Shown: in pieces, positions 9,002-18,281 of the stretch
Position numbering within the stretch: position 1 is the first letter of the stretch
Layout: every line of letters starts with the position of its first letter
Assembly (NCBI GenBank): GCA_934272845.1
Contig: CAKQSF010000004.1
Location: forward strand, 62,001-126,000
Origin: an uncultured Prevotella sp.
GTDB lineage: Bacteria > Bacteroidota > Bacteroidia > Bacteroidales > Bacteroidaceae
DNA length: 64,000 bases
Direction of reading: 5' to 3'
The notes under the pieces: model-generated
What the model was told of the DNA's origin: nothing
Seen by the model: only the letters and a program-made list of their open reading frames with translations
Databases searched by the model: none
Made by a program: the position numbers and the translations under genes

Positions 9002-10369
9002 TTAGATGCCTGTATAGTTGCTTGGTGTTATCGCCATCAACTCAGCCTTTACTGCATCGCTAACCTCCAGCGTCTTGATGAAGTTGTGAATGGTCTCCTC
9101 GTCCATGTGTTTATTGGTGCGTGTCAGAGCCTTCAGAGCCTCGTATGGGTGTGGATAAGCCTCGCGGCGCAGTATGGTCTGTATTGCCTCTGCCACTACA
9201 GCCCATGTGTTGTCAAGGTCTTTCTGCAGTGCCTCCTCGTTAAGGATGAGTTTACGCAGGCCTTTCAGTGTGCTCTGTATGGCGATAATGCTGTGGCCGA
9301 GAGGCACACCGATGTTACGAAGCACGGTAGAGTCTGTAAGGTCACGCTGCAAGCGGCTTATAGGCAACTTCTGGGCGAGGAATTGCAGGATGGCGTTGGC
9401 GATGCCAAGGTTGCCCTCAGAGTTCTCATAGTCAATAGGGTTAACCTTATGAGGCATTGCGCTTGAGCCTACTTCGCCAGCCTTAATCTTTTGTTTGAAG
9501 TACTCCATGGAGATGTACATCCAGAAGTCGCGGTCGAGGTCGATTATTATTGTGTTGATACGGCGCACAGCATCGAAGATGGCTCCGAGGTGGTCGTAGT
9601 TTGAAATCTGCGTAGTGTACTGCTCACGCTGCAGTCCTAACTTCTCGCTTACGAACTTATTGCCGAACTCCCTCCAGTCATACTCAGGGTATGCCACGTG
9701 GTGAGCGTTGAAGTTGCCAGTCGCTCCGCCAAACTTAGCGGTGTATTTACACTGCTTTAACAGGTCGAGTTGTTCCTGCAAACGGTACACGAATACCATA
9801 ATCTCTTTGCCCAAACGTGTTGGAGAGGCAGGCTGACCGTGTGTTTTCGCAAGCATTGGCACATCTTTCCATTCCGTAGCGTATTCGTTAAGTTGCGCTA
9901 TCAACTCCTCTACTTGTGGAATATAAACCTCAGCGAGGGCTTCCTTTACAGACAGAGGCACACTGGTGTTGTTAATATCCTGCGAAGTTAAACCAAAGTG
10001 GATAAACTCGCGGCTCTGTTCGAAGTAACCCTTACCGAGTTTCTCGTTCTCTAAGGCATCGAGTTTCTCCTTTATGAAATACTCTACAGCCTTAACGTCG
10101 TGGTTGGTCACCTTCTCTATGTCCTTTACGCGCTGTGCGTCTTCCTCAGAGAAGTTCTGGTATATGTCGCGTAACAGTGGGAAGATACCTTTGTCGAAGT
10201 CTTTCAACTGCGGCAGAGGCAGTTCGCATAGTGTTATGAAATATTCAATTTCTACACGCACCCTGTACTTGATGAGGGCGTACTCAGAGAAGAAACGTGC
10301 CAGTTCTTCTGTCTTTCCACGGTAGCGACCGTCGATAGGTGAGATGGCTGTAAGTAGATCGAGATTCAT
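9002..10369 (-). CDS. purB: Adenylosuccinate lyase
   Basis: Catalyses two fumarate-releasing steps: SAICAR to AICAR in purine synthesis, and adenylosuccinate to AMP. The start is placed at the ATG giving MNLDLLTAISPIDGRY, as in other PurB proteins. A longer frame could start at 10405, but that ATG lies upstream of the expected transcript start because the TACCTTTGT promoter element is at 10402-10410. The protein is about 455 residues, with the fumarase/aspartase signature GSSAMPHKVNPI and the HGQPASPTRLGKE and TSQDINNT segments. Confidence 0.96.
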   Translation of the reverse strand: MNLDLLTAISPIDGRYRGKTEELARFFSEYALIKYRVRVEIEYFITLCELPLPQLKDFDKGIFPLLRDIYQNFSEEDAQRVKDIEKVTNHDVKAVEYFIKEKLDALENEKLGKGYFEQSREFIHFGLTSQDINNTSVPLSVKEALAEVYIPQVEELIAQLNEYATEWKDVPMLAKTHGQPASPTRLGKEIMVFVYRLQEQLDLLKQCKYTAKFGGATGNFNAHHVAYPEYDWREFGNKFVSEKLGLQREQYTTQISNYDHLGAIFDAVRRINTIIIDLDRDFWMYISMEYFKQKIKAGEVGSSAMPHKVNPIDYENSEGNLGIANAILQFLAQKLPISRLQRDLTDSTVLRNIGVPLGHSIIAIQSTLKGLRKLILNEEALQKDLDNTWAVVAEAIQTILRREAYPHPYEALKALTRTNKHMDEETIHNFIKTLEVSDAVKAELMAITPSNYTGI

Positions 10370-10401
10370 GTCTTTTAGTGTGATTATATGATAAAATCGC
10401 G

Positions 10402-10410
10402 ACAAAGGTA
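10402..10410 (-). promoter_or_regulatory. Bacteroidetes-type -7 element for purB
   Basis: TACCTTTGT on the minus strand, 33 bases before the chosen purB start. The upstream TTTG box is not clear. Confidence 0.55.
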
Positions 10411-10601
10411 CAAAAAAAACTTGTAACAGCCTAACGTGTTGGCATGTTTTTTTTGTTTTTAACTATAATATTGAGTTCGTGTGCGCGTAAACGCTTGCGG
10501 TGTTTAGTGGGTTTACCGATAGTTCTTCGCTGTGAGGATTATGTCGATTGACGTGAGGTGTTGCAGTGGATGCTGCTGTGAATAAAAATGTAACTATTCA
10601 G

Positions 10602-10895
10602 TGATAATTTAAGGGTGATTATATGCAAAGTGAAGATAGAATTAGCCTGGAAGGCTATGCTTTGAGTAACCGTGGGCAAAGCCTACGGATTATGATAGCG
10701 TGGAGGAACATCTGTTTGGAAGGCAGTACTTAATCTGCTGTGTACTGCCTTCCAGGCAGCAGATAGTGTCCTTTTTTAATATCCGTAGGCTTCGCCCACG
10801 GTTACTCATAAGTGTTGGCTTCCAGCCAAAAAAGTTTAACTGTGACATGGTGAGAAAGCGCGCACGTAAATGAAGGCTTTGGTTAATGCGACTGC
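10602..10895. repeat. Multi-stem dispersed element, copy 1
   Basis: Closely similar to 31578-31885 in the same orientation. Its main stem pairs 10664-10690 with 10781-10808 (GAGTAACCGTGGGC and its complement, a 3/3 internal loop, then GCCTACGGAT and its complement). A nested stem pairs 10712-10729 with 10742-10759 (CTGTTTGGAAGGCAGTAC, with two G-U pairs). Small hairpins TAGCCT-GGA-AGGCTA and TTGGCT-TCC-AGCCAA flank these. Outer borders are approximate. Confidence 0.8.
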
Positions 10896-11120
10896 TGCTG
10901 AATAGTTATGTAAAAATAACAGAATGTAAACGAAAACGAAGTAAAAGTGACAAAATGATATTGAAGAAAAGATAATAAAAAATAAAGAAATAGAGATTGC
11001 TTGGTGCTCGTTATGTGTAATGGTGTGGTATAAATGTCGTAATAACATGCTTTAATTTCTGTTGAGTACCAAAATCGGTGCTTTTGGATTGTTATTTGGG
11101 CCCTTTTACAATGTGATTGG

Positions 11121-11167
11121 TATGCTTTTGTCTTGTAATTAAGTGCTAATTACAAGGTAAAAGCATA
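11121..11167. terminator. Long 21-pair hairpin, possible terminator or element
   Basis: Arms 11121-11141 and 11147-11167 pair fully over 21 positions (two of them G-U) around a 5-base loop. Similar sequence recurs near 55355-55390. It is far from any gene end (purB runs the other way), so a simple terminator role is uncertain. Confidence 0.5.
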
Positions 11168-11469
11168 TCTTTTGTCAGTAGAAAACGGGAATTGTAAATG
11201 AGCACTGGTTCTTAATGTGCTGATTTATAGGTAATTCCGAGAATGTTTGAGAATTGCGAATTTTGGACGAAATCTTTTGTGTTTTTCTGTGCTTAAACTG
11301 CGAAGGGGTAGTAGAAATCAAAATGTTATAGAAAACGATGGTTTTGTGACATTTTGTTAAGGTGTGTATTGGGTGCGAGGGGAAATTGTTGCAAACGGCA
11401 ACAAATGTGTCTTAAACAGAAAGATTGAAGTAGTTTGTGGTGCATTTTGAGGAAAAAAGTTAATAAATA

Positions 11470-11502
11470 TTTGCACAGAATTTTTTTTATTCTTACCTTT
11501 GC
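11470..11502 (+). promoter_or_regulatory. Promoter of the surface lipoprotein operon
   Basis: TTTG at 11470-11473 and TACCTTTGC at 11494-11502, 20 bases apart, match the Bacteroidetes primary sigma consensus closely. The leader to the ATG at 11649 is about 140 bases. Confidence 0.8.
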
Positions 11503-11648
11503 AACTGAATATATTCATTAAAATCTGTTAGAAAGTTTATTGCATTACTATATAAAATGTTTTTGCGCACGCACGAGAGAAAATCTGTGTAAAACGTAAA
11601 CCGTAAATCAGAAAGAAAATTATATATTAACTCTTAATTAACAAAACA

Positions 11649-14429
11649 ATGAGAATCATTACAAAATTCATGCTCGCATGTGCAGTTGTTGGTTCTGCTG
11701 CGTCTCTTACATCTTGTAAGGATTATTCAGAGGAGGACGGTAACGAAATCCGCGTTAATCTGCAGGATCAGAAGAAGGCAATGGAGGACTTGCAACAGCA
11801 GATTAGCGATTTGGCTGCAAAGTTGCAGGCTATTAATTCATGTAATTGTGATCCTGTTTCTATCACTAAGAATGCGGATGGTACCTACACCATTAAGCAG
11901 GGAAGCAACGAAGTTAAGGTGACTTCTAATCAGATTATGAAGGATGCTGACGGTAACTTTGTTGATAATGCAGGTAATAGGCTTTATATTCCTACTTATG
12001 TAACTGAGGGTGATAAGGATTATATAGTTATTGGCGGTGAAAAGTATCAGTTGAATCCAACACATACTGTGACAATTTCTCCAGACCAGAAGACTATAAC
12101 AATTACTGATGAAAACGGCAAGACATGGACCTATACTATATCTTCTGCTGGTGCTACATGCTCTTGTAAGGTAGAATATAACGAGACAACAGGAAAGTAT
12201 AAGATTACTGATAGCACAGGCCATTCTGAGGAAATAGAGCCAGGAACAATCTCTACATTCACTGAGAGCGAAGACAGGGATAAGGTTACTTTCACTGTTG
12301 GTAAGTCAGGCGAAGATGGTTTCAAGGCTGTAACCTTGAAGAAGGTTAAGTCAGAAGTTACTGTTTCTGCGGACAAGAAGACTCTGTATATCCAGAAGTA
12401 TGACGAAAACGGAAACAAGGTTGGTGATCCAGAAGAAGTTACTATCCCAGAGTCAGTTGATATCACTCCTATCCTTAACGAACTTTATGGTGTAGAAGGT
12501 TCAAAGGATGATCCTAAGGAAGGTTCTGTAATTGATCGTCTTAATAAGGGTGAGAATATTATTAAGGATATCTATGGTGAAAATGGTAATGCAGAAAACC
12601 CAGCAGAGGGTTCTATCGCATATCGCTTGAACACTGTAGAGGATCAGATTGATGATCTTATTGAGCGTGTAGGTAAACTTGAAGATGCTCGCGCTAAGCA
12701 GGTAACAGGTATTATCGTTCAGCAGGTTGTTAACCCAGCATTCGGTTCTTACAACTCTGTTATGACAAACTTGCAGACCAATATGCTCGTAGCATACTAT
12801 GGCGTGGCAACACAGAATGTGTCATTCCCAGGAAATGGCGATACAAGTGTTGAACCTATTCGTCTGAAGTCTAACTCTGTTCTTATGAACGGTAAGGCTG
12901 GTCAACTCTATGTTACTATCAACCCTAACACCGTTGACTTCGAAGGCATGAATGGCTTGTCACTCGTTAATAGCCAGGACGAGGAGTGCGCAGTTAAACT
13001 TGGTGCAATCCAAAAGACTGACGATGTACTCCACTTCGGTGCTACTGCTCCAACTCGTGCTGCAGACAATGGTTTCTACACCGTCTCTGCAACAATCGAT
13101 CAGGCTGGTCTCGGTGATCCTAACGTACATCTTAATATAGACAAGAGCAAGATTAAGACTGCTCTTAAGGATCTCGTTAGCGTAAGAGATAAGTCTGGTG
13201 CTAAGATTGCTCTTCAGGACTTTGCAAAGGTTGCTGTAGATGTTGCACAGGCTATGCAACTCGACGCTCAGGGCGTTAAGTGTGCTTGGACTGACAAGTA
13301 TGGTGAGCACGCTGTTTACTCTAACTACAACGTTGCTGCTCTCGCAGTTTCTCCACTCGGCTTCAATACTGTTGATGGAGTATTCGCTGACGGTGGTAAG
13401 TACTGGAAGGCATATAACAACGCTAAGAGTCTTATCTCTAAGGCTTCTAAGAAACTTGGTAAGGAAATCTCTGACCAGATCAACAAGCAGTTCATGCTTG
13501 ACAAGATTACTGGCGATATCGCTGACATCCAGTCTAAGTTTAACCACGTTAATGAGATTAAGCCTGCTGACGGTAAGGTTATCTTGAATGCTAATGTAAC
13601 CGTTGGTCCATTCGTGGATATCCCAGTTGGTCCATTCACTCAGGATGTTACAGTCACAGTTCCTTCACAGAACGTTTCTACTGGTGATAAGACGGTTTCT
13701 ACAACAGTAATGATTGACGTTCCAGAGTCATACGATCCCGCTAATGGTAATTTCACTACACGTAAGGAACCACGTGAGGTTACAGTTGTTATACCATCTA
13801 CTTCTATCACTGTTCCTGGTCAGGAGATTACAGTTCCTGTAACAATTCCTGTACAGTACGTAACAATCCCTGCTCAGAATGTTAATATAAATGTTGACGT
13901 TACAGAGAGTGTTAACGGTATCTTCAATAGCATGCTGGGCGACATCAACCAGAACTTCAAGGACGTTAATGACCTTATCGACGCTCTTAACGAGGCTCTC
14001 GTTGACGTGAACCTTGTACTCGATAACATTCGTAACCTCCAGGAGAAGATTGAGTCTAACGGCGTTCTCCCACAGCGCGTATTTGCTTATCTCGACAAGG
14101 CTGCTGCTAAGGTCGCTAAGTACACTCCAGAACTCTTCAAGCCTACATTGCTCATCAACTCTGACAATGGTCTCGGTGTCTGCGGTTTCTATGGCGCTCC
14201 TTCTTCTGTAAAGGGTAATGTTACTATCATTCCTACTACATGGACAGGCGAACTCCTTTCTCCTATCTATAAGAAGTACATCCGCGTAAACGGTGGCAAC
14301 GGTCAGTATGTTGAAGGCAACAGCATTGATATTACTTCACAACTTAAGTCTGGTGTCAACACTATCGAGTATCGTGCTCTTGACTACCAAGGCGTAGAGT
14401 GGGTTGGTTACTATCAGGTTGTACGCTAA
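11649..14429 (+). CDS. Large surface lipoprotein of unknown function
   Basis: A 926-residue protein with a lipoprotein signal (lipobox LTSC, Cys23), so it should be lipid-anchored in the outer membrane. Residues about 33-62 form a coiled coil (LQDQKKAMEDLQQQISDLAAKL). Beta-rich repeats follow, then two related segments (ELYGVEGSKDDPKEGSVIDR and DIYGENGNAENPAEGSIAYR) before another short coil. Around 655-760 there is a run of Val/Pro/Thr-rich strands with phased VTVPSQNV, VVIPSTSI and VTIPAQNV motifs, and a globular C-terminus. I do not recognise the family. A strong promoter and uniform codon choice suggest high expression. It leads a probable operon with the lipoprotein and OmpA genes downstream. 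Confidence 0.8.
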   Translation: MRIITKFMLACAVVGSAASLTSCKDYSEEDGNEIRVNLQDQKKAMEDLQQQISDLAAKLQAINSCNCDPVSITKNADGTYTIKQGSNEVKVTSNQIMKDADGNFVDNAGNRLYIPTYVTEGDKDYIVIGGEKYQLNPTHTVTISPDQKTITITDENGKTWTYTISSAGATCSCKVEYNETTGKYKITDSTGHSEEIEPGTISTFTESEDRDKVTFTVGKSGEDGFKAVTLKKVKSEVTVSADKKTLYIQKYDENGNKVGDPEEVTIPESVDITPILNELYGVEGSKDDPKEGSVIDRLNKGENIIKDIYGENGNAENPAEGSIAYRLNTVEDQIDDLIERVGKLEDARAKQVTGIIVQQVVNPAFGSYNSVMTNLQTNMLVAYYGVATQNVSFPGNGDTSVEPIRLKSNSVLMNGKAGQLYVTINPNTVDFEGMNGLSLVNSQDEECAVKLGAIQKTDDVLHFGATAPTRAADNGFYTVSATIDQAGLGDPNVHLNIDKSKIKTALKDLVSVRDKSGAKIALQDFAKVAVDVAQAMQLDAQGVKCAWTDKYGEHAVYSNYNVAALAVSPLGFNTVDGVFADGGKYWKAYNNAKSLISKASKKLGKEISDQINKQFMLDKITGDIADIQSKFNHVNEIKPADGKVILNANVTVGPFVDIPVGPFTQDVTVTVPSQNVSTGDKTVSTTVMIDVPESYDPANGNFTTRKEPREVTVVIPSTSITVPGQEITVPVTIPVQYVTIPAQNVNINVDVTESVNGIFNSMLGDINQNFKDVNDLIDALNEALVDVNLVLDNIRNLQEKIESNGVLPQRVFAYLDKAAAKVAKYTPELFKPTLLINSDNGLGVCGFYGAPSSVKGNVTIIPTTWTGELLSPIYKKYIRVNGGNGQYVEGNSIDITSQLKSGVNTIEYRALDYQGVEWVGYYQVVR

Positions 14430-14452
14430 TTGACCGTAAAGGTATAGATTAA

Positions 14453-15109
14453 ATGTATCGCAGGTTATTATATAATATACCAGTATTGATTATGTCTCTT
14501 CTTCTTGCTGCCTGCAATGGTTGCAGCAACAGCAAGAAGAACGGGCAACAGGCTGGCGAAAGCCCTATTAACCCTATGGTGGAGGAACTGGACGAAACAC
14601 CAGACGAGGCTTTCCTCGTTACGCTGGATAACTTCGACAGCGACTCCATGTATGTCACTACAGTGAGGGGACACCGCAAAATGGCTATGGCATACGCCGA
14701 TGCTATGGATAATGGGTCCTTTCATGGCACGATAAAGAAGGGAGACAGATACTCTGTATTGCCAACGAAACGTAGCCGAGTGGTGAAGATTGCGGTAAAT
14801 ACTACCGAACTGCAAGGACGGTGGATATTCGATGAAGCGCAGCATAGGGGAATAGACTTTAACGAAGGAGGGGGAATGTCGAGTATTAACTCACAGGATA
14901 TCTGCTTCAGAGAGTGGAAGTTGCTCAATGGAAAGATGTATATCTACTATGTGGATATGCAGCAGTTGGCAAGTGACAGACATCAGTACTTGGTCGAGGA
15001 GGCTTACATAACAACCCTCACTGACCGAGAATTGATAATACAGTTCAAGGGGGAGAGTTATCAATGTAAGCGACCTTCAAAGCAACCTTTGAAAATACAG
15101 GCACACTAA
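14453..15109 (+). CDS. Small lipoprotein with a lipocalin-like domain
   Basis: A 218-residue protein with lipobox LAAC (Cys21) and then a low-complexity spacer. Residues about 115-205 (LQGRWIFDEAQHRGIDF, later YLVEEAYITTLTDRELIIQF) resemble the small lipocalin-like lipoproteins common in Bacteroidales, whose ligands are mostly unknown. It starts 23 bases after the large lipoprotein and 76 bases before the OmpA gene, so co-transcription is likely. The lipocalin assignment is from pattern only. Confidence 0.7.
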   Translation: MYRRLLYNIPVLIMSLLLAACNGCSNSKKNGQQAGESPINPMVEELDETPDEAFLVTLDNFDSDSMYVTTVRGHRKMAMAYADAMDNGSFHGTIKKGDRYSVLPTKRSRVVKIAVNTTELQGRWIFDEAQHRGIDFNEGGGMSSINSQDICFREWKLLNGKMYIYYVDMQQLASDRHQYLVEEAYITTLTDRELIIQFKGESYQCKRPSKQPLKIQAH

Positions 15110-15185
15110 ACAGTACTGCCATGATATGAAAAAGGCAATAATCACTTCGTGATACATAAACATTAATTATACAACAATTCAGATT

Positions 15186-16361
15186 ATGAATATCAAGAAA
15201 TCACTTTTCATGACACTGCTTGGTGGTGTTGCTGTCAGCGCTTCTGCTCAATGTGAGGCGCAGGCAGGCGCAGACGCTGCTCAATGCTGCGGAAAGACCG
15301 AGTATGTGTTCCAGCCACACGCTTACGTACAGGCGCAGTTTGGTGCCCAGTACACGCTTGGTGAGATTGGCATGGGAGACCTTATTTCTCCTAACGCTCA
15401 GATAGGTGTAGGCTATAACTTCGGAAAGGTAGTAGGTGCTCGCTTCATTGTTAATGCATGGCAGAGCAAGGGAGGTTCTGAACTCTTCGGTGAGACATAC
15501 AAGTGGAAGTACAACTATGTTGCTCCTATGGTGGATGTTTCGTTCAACCTCTCTAACCTTATATCTGGTGTTAACCCTAATCGCCTTGTTGATGTTACTG
15601 CATTCGTCGGTGGAGGTGTAAACATCGCATTCAGCAATGGTGAGGCTGCTGATGTTAACAATCAGTTGATAAACAATTATGGCACTCTGCCACAGGTTAA
15701 CGAATACGAGGCAAGCCAGTATCTGCGTTACCTTTGGACAGGTACTAAGGCACGTGCCGTAGGTCATGCTGCTCTTGCTGCTGACTTTAAAGTTGCTAAA
15801 CAGTGGACTGTAGGTGCTGAGGTTTCTGCTAATGTTACTACAGATAAATACAACTCTAAGAAGGCTGGTAATGCTGACTGGTACTTTAATGCTCTTGTTG
15901 GCGTTAAGTATGCATTCGGTGAGACTTACAAGGAGAAGAAGATTGAACCAGTTGCTCCAAAGATTGTTTATCGCGACCGTATCGTAGAGAAGATTGTTGA
16001 GAAGCCTGTTGAGACTAAGAAGGTTGAAACGGCTGTCGAGCCACTGCGTATGGACATCTTCTTCAACATCTCTGGTACTAAACTTCTTGCTTCTGAGGCA
16101 CAGAAGGTGGGCGAGGTTGCTGAGTACATGAAGAAGTATCCTGACACAAAGGTTACTATAACAGGTCTTGCTGATAAGGGAACAGGTAACGATAAAATCA
16201 ATATCCCTCTCTCACAGAAGCGTGCTGAGATGGTTAAGGATACTCTTATCAAGAAGTATGGCATTGCTGCCGACCGCATCACTGCAGAGGGTAAGGGCTC
16301 TTCTGAGCAGCCTTACACTATTCCTGAGTTGAACCGTGTCAGCATCTGTATCGCTAAGTAA
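15186..16361 (+). CDS. OmpA-family outer-membrane protein
   Basis: A 391-residue protein with a signal peptide (cut after SASA, residue 21), an N-terminal beta-barrel of about 220 residues with alternating aromatic strands, a charged hinge (PKIVYRDRIVEKIVEKPVE), and a C-terminal OmpA/MotB domain (about 285-391). The domain has MDIFFNISGTKL, then GLADKGTGNDKINIPLSQKR and NRVSI, keeping the Asp and Arg that usually hold peptidoglycan diaminopimelate. Its likely role is tethering the outer membrane to the wall beside the two upstream lipoproteins. Confidence 0.88.
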   Translation: MNIKKSLFMTLLGGVAVSASAQCEAQAGADAAQCCGKTEYVFQPHAYVQAQFGAQYTLGEIGMGDLISPNAQIGVGYNFGKVVGARFIVNAWQSKGGSELFGETYKWKYNYVAPMVDVSFNLSNLISGVNPNRLVDVTAFVGGGVNIAFSNGEAADVNNQLINNYGTLPQVNEYEASQYLRYLWTGTKARAVGHAALAADFKVAKQWTVGAEVSANVTTDKYNSKKAGNADWYFNALVGVKYAFGETYKEKKIEPVAPKIVYRDRIVEKIVEKPVETKKVETAVEPLRMDIFFNISGTKLLASEAQKVGEVAEYMKKYPDTKVTITGLADKGTGNDKINIPLSQKRAEMVKDTLIKKYGIAADRITAEGKGSSEQPYTIPELNRVSICIAK

Positions 16362-16430
16362 AGTCTCCTGATGAATTTGTAATGTTCCCTTGGAGAGGAG
16401 ATAGTACCCTTTTGGGGGGAATATAATATA

Positions 16431-16495
16431 GGCAGGTTCCGTGAATGTTCATGGATGATATTAATAATGTTCATGTAACGTTTACGGAACTTGCC
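16431..16495 (+). terminator. Hairpin between the OmpA gene and the next gene
   Basis: Stem of 15 pairs (16431-16445 with 16481-16495, two G-U) with a 35-base loop that holds two TGTTCATG copies. It may terminate the OmpA transcript or act in the leader of the next gene. Confidence 0.5.
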
Positions 16496-16531
16496 ACTTT
16501 AAGATATTAATTAGTAAGGAGAGAATTGAAT

Positions 16532-17716
16532 ATGATGAAGAAATTTTTACTCGCTATTATTGCTTCTGCAATGACCGTTGGTGTTAATGCGCAGGTAAAC
16601 GGTGACGGTTACTACCGTGTTACAAACCTTGGATACAAATATATGGGTTCGCCAAACAGGAATACATATGTTTTCGTAGACCACGATAAGGCTCTTATCA
16701 GCACCACGGCAGGCACAGGACAGAACTTTCAGGCAATAACATTGTATGAGGATGTCAACAGATCACCGATTAGTGATCCTGCAAGTGTTATTTATGCTAA
16801 GATTAATGGAAACAATGTAGATCTAGAAGGACAGGGAACAAGTGTCTCAAGAATGACTGATGCTAAACTTACACTGACTCAGAATAACAAAGCAAACAGT
16901 TATCAGTTGTCGGCTGTTAAGTCTGGAATGACATTGTATCTTTGGGCTTCCACTTGGAATTTATGGGATAATTTCGCAATAACAACAACTATATCTAATA
17001 GTAAGGTCGCGTTTAAATATTGGGCTATATATCCTATATCATCAAGTTCTTCTGACAATTACTTCGGTGTTAAACCAACATTAAATGCTGGTGGTAAGTA
17101 TTATGCACCGTTCTATGCTTCTTTCCCATTCAAGTTTGCTTCTACAGGAATGAAGGCATATTATGTTAAGAGTTATGATACAGAGCATTTTGCTCTTGAA
17201 GAAATAACATCAGAGGTTAAACCTGGAGGTACTCCTATGCTGATAGAGTGTAGTTCTGAGGATCCTTCTAACAATCGTTTGGACCTTCTTTATGGTAACT
17301 ATGGTACTGTAAGCGGCAACAAACTCTCAGGGGTTTATTTCTGTAATGACTTTGTTGATGGATATGCTAATGCACGTGTTACGTTTGATGCAAAGACAAT
17401 GCGCGTTTGGAACGTAGAAAATGGTCAATTAGTTCTTTCTACTGCTACTGATAACCTTCACTCAAGCGCTTATACCAATGAGTTAAAGCATGGTTATCTC
17501 AACGCCAATCAGTCTTATCTGAAGGTTTCTTCAAATGTTAACAGTACTTTGACGATTGGTACAACAGGCGTAGAGGGTGTTAAATCATATGACGAAAACG
17601 CTGAGCCTGTATCATACACAACTATAGGTGGCGTTAAGATTGACGCACCAAAGGCAGGTATGGGCATCGTTGTTGTAAAGTATAGCGATGGTACCGTTCG
17701 TAAGGTGACATATTAA
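16532..17716 (+). CDS. Secreted protein with a sorting-like tail, unknown function
   Basis: About 394 residues. The frame can be extended to a TTG at 16526, but the ATG at 16532 is preferred because AAGGAGA lies 9 bases upstream, an unusually good ribosome binding site for this organism, and the signal peptide (MMKKFLLAIIASAMTVGVNA) then starts cleanly. The mature part begins GDGYYRVTNLGYKYM, a pattern I know from Bacteroidales surface proteins of unknown role. The last 35 residues (YTTIGGVKIDAP, then GIVVVKYSDGTVRKVTY) look like a Prevotella C-terminal sorting tail. It is followed by a very strong terminator. Confidence 0.72.
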   Translation: MMKKFLLAIIASAMTVGVNAQVNGDGYYRVTNLGYKYMGSPNRNTYVFVDHDKALISTTAGTGQNFQAITLYEDVNRSPISDPASVIYAKINGNNVDLEGQGTSVSRMTDAKLTLTQNNKANSYQLSAVKSGMTLYLWASTWNLWDNFAITTTISNSKVAFKYWAIYPISSSSSDNYFGVKPTLNAGGKYYAPFYASFPFKFASTGMKAYYVKSYDTEHFALEEITSEVKPGGTPMLIECSSEDPSNNRLDLLYGNYGTVSGNKLSGVYFCNDFVDGYANARVTFDAKTMRVWNVENGQLVLSTATDNLHSSAYTNELKHGYLNANQSYLKVSSNVNSTLTIGTTGVEGVKSYDENAEPVSYTTIGGVKIDAPKAGMGIVVVKYSDGTVRKVTY

Positions 17717-17771
17717 TCGACAAATATAAATCAGTATTATTACGTTTATTGTGAAGCAATGGTACTGATAA

Positions 17772-17827
17772 TATTAAACAAACAATCCAGCAGAGGGATA
17801 TCCCCTTTGCTGGATTGTTTGTTTAAT
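17772..17827 (+). terminator. Strong terminator hairpin
   Basis: 26-base arms (17772-17797 and 17802-17827) with one mismatch and a 4-base loop, just after the secreted-protein gene. The descending arm ends in GTTTGTTTAATA. Confidence 0.85.
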
Positions 17828-17867
17828 AATATGCCTTCGGATGTTTACACAGTGTTTAACCATCGGG

Positions 17868-18184
17868 CAATCACCGTCTAGTTTAAACGTAATCATCGGA
17901 CAATCACCGTCTAGTTTAAACGTAATCATCGGCAATCACTGTCTAATATAACCGTAATCATCCGATAATCACCGTCTTGTTTAAACGTAATCATCGGCAA
18001 TCACCGTCTTATATAACCGTAATCATCCATAAATCACCGTCTTGTTTAAACGTAATCATCGGCAATCACTGTCTAATATAACCGTAATCATCCGACAATC
18101 ACCGTCTGGTTTAAGCGTAACCATAGGAAAATTACCGTCTAATATAACCGTAAACATCTGAAAAATCACCGTCTAATATAAACA
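17868..18184. repeat. Tandem array, about 10 copies of a 32-34-base unit
   Basis: Units begin AATCACCGTCT and end CGTAATCATC; two variants (GTTTAAACG and ATATAACCG in the middle) mostly alternate, giving a higher-order repeat of about 65 bases. The last copy is the left arm of the following terminator. There are no unique spacers, so this is not a CRISPR array. Confidence 0.93.
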
Positions 18185-18242
18185 AAAAACTCGCAAGTGA
18201 AGAACTCGCGAGTTTTTTAAAAGTTTATATGAGACGGTGATT
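18164..18242. terminator. Nested terminator hairpin built from the last tandem repeat
   Basis: Inner stem AAAAAACTCGC/GCGAGTTTTTT (18184-18194 with 18208-18218) with A and T tracts, so it works in both directions. An outer 20-base stem pairs 18164-18183 with 18223-18242 (one mismatch), the left arm being the final tandem unit. It would end the minus-strand DUF1846 transcript. Confidence 0.85.
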
Positions 18243-18281
18243 TGTGCCTGGTTACGTTAAAGGGTGGGGATGATGTCCCGC

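Larger units (their letters stand above)
10411..11469. other. Long non-coding gap between purB and the surface lipoprotein
   Basis: Over 1 kb without a believable gene. It contains the multi-stem dispersed repeat (10602-10895), the hairpin at 11121-11167 and AT-rich sequence. The short frames here are read from repeat arms and are not supported. Confidence 0.6.

Noticed and set aside
10836..11048. 70-codon minus-strand frame in the purB gap
   Set aside because: AT-rich, overlaps the edge of the multi-stem repeat, with no promoter or homology sign.
17868..18184. CRISPR-like regular repeats
   Set aside because: Units are contiguous and diverge gradually, with no unique spacers and no cas genes in the window; it is a tandem array.
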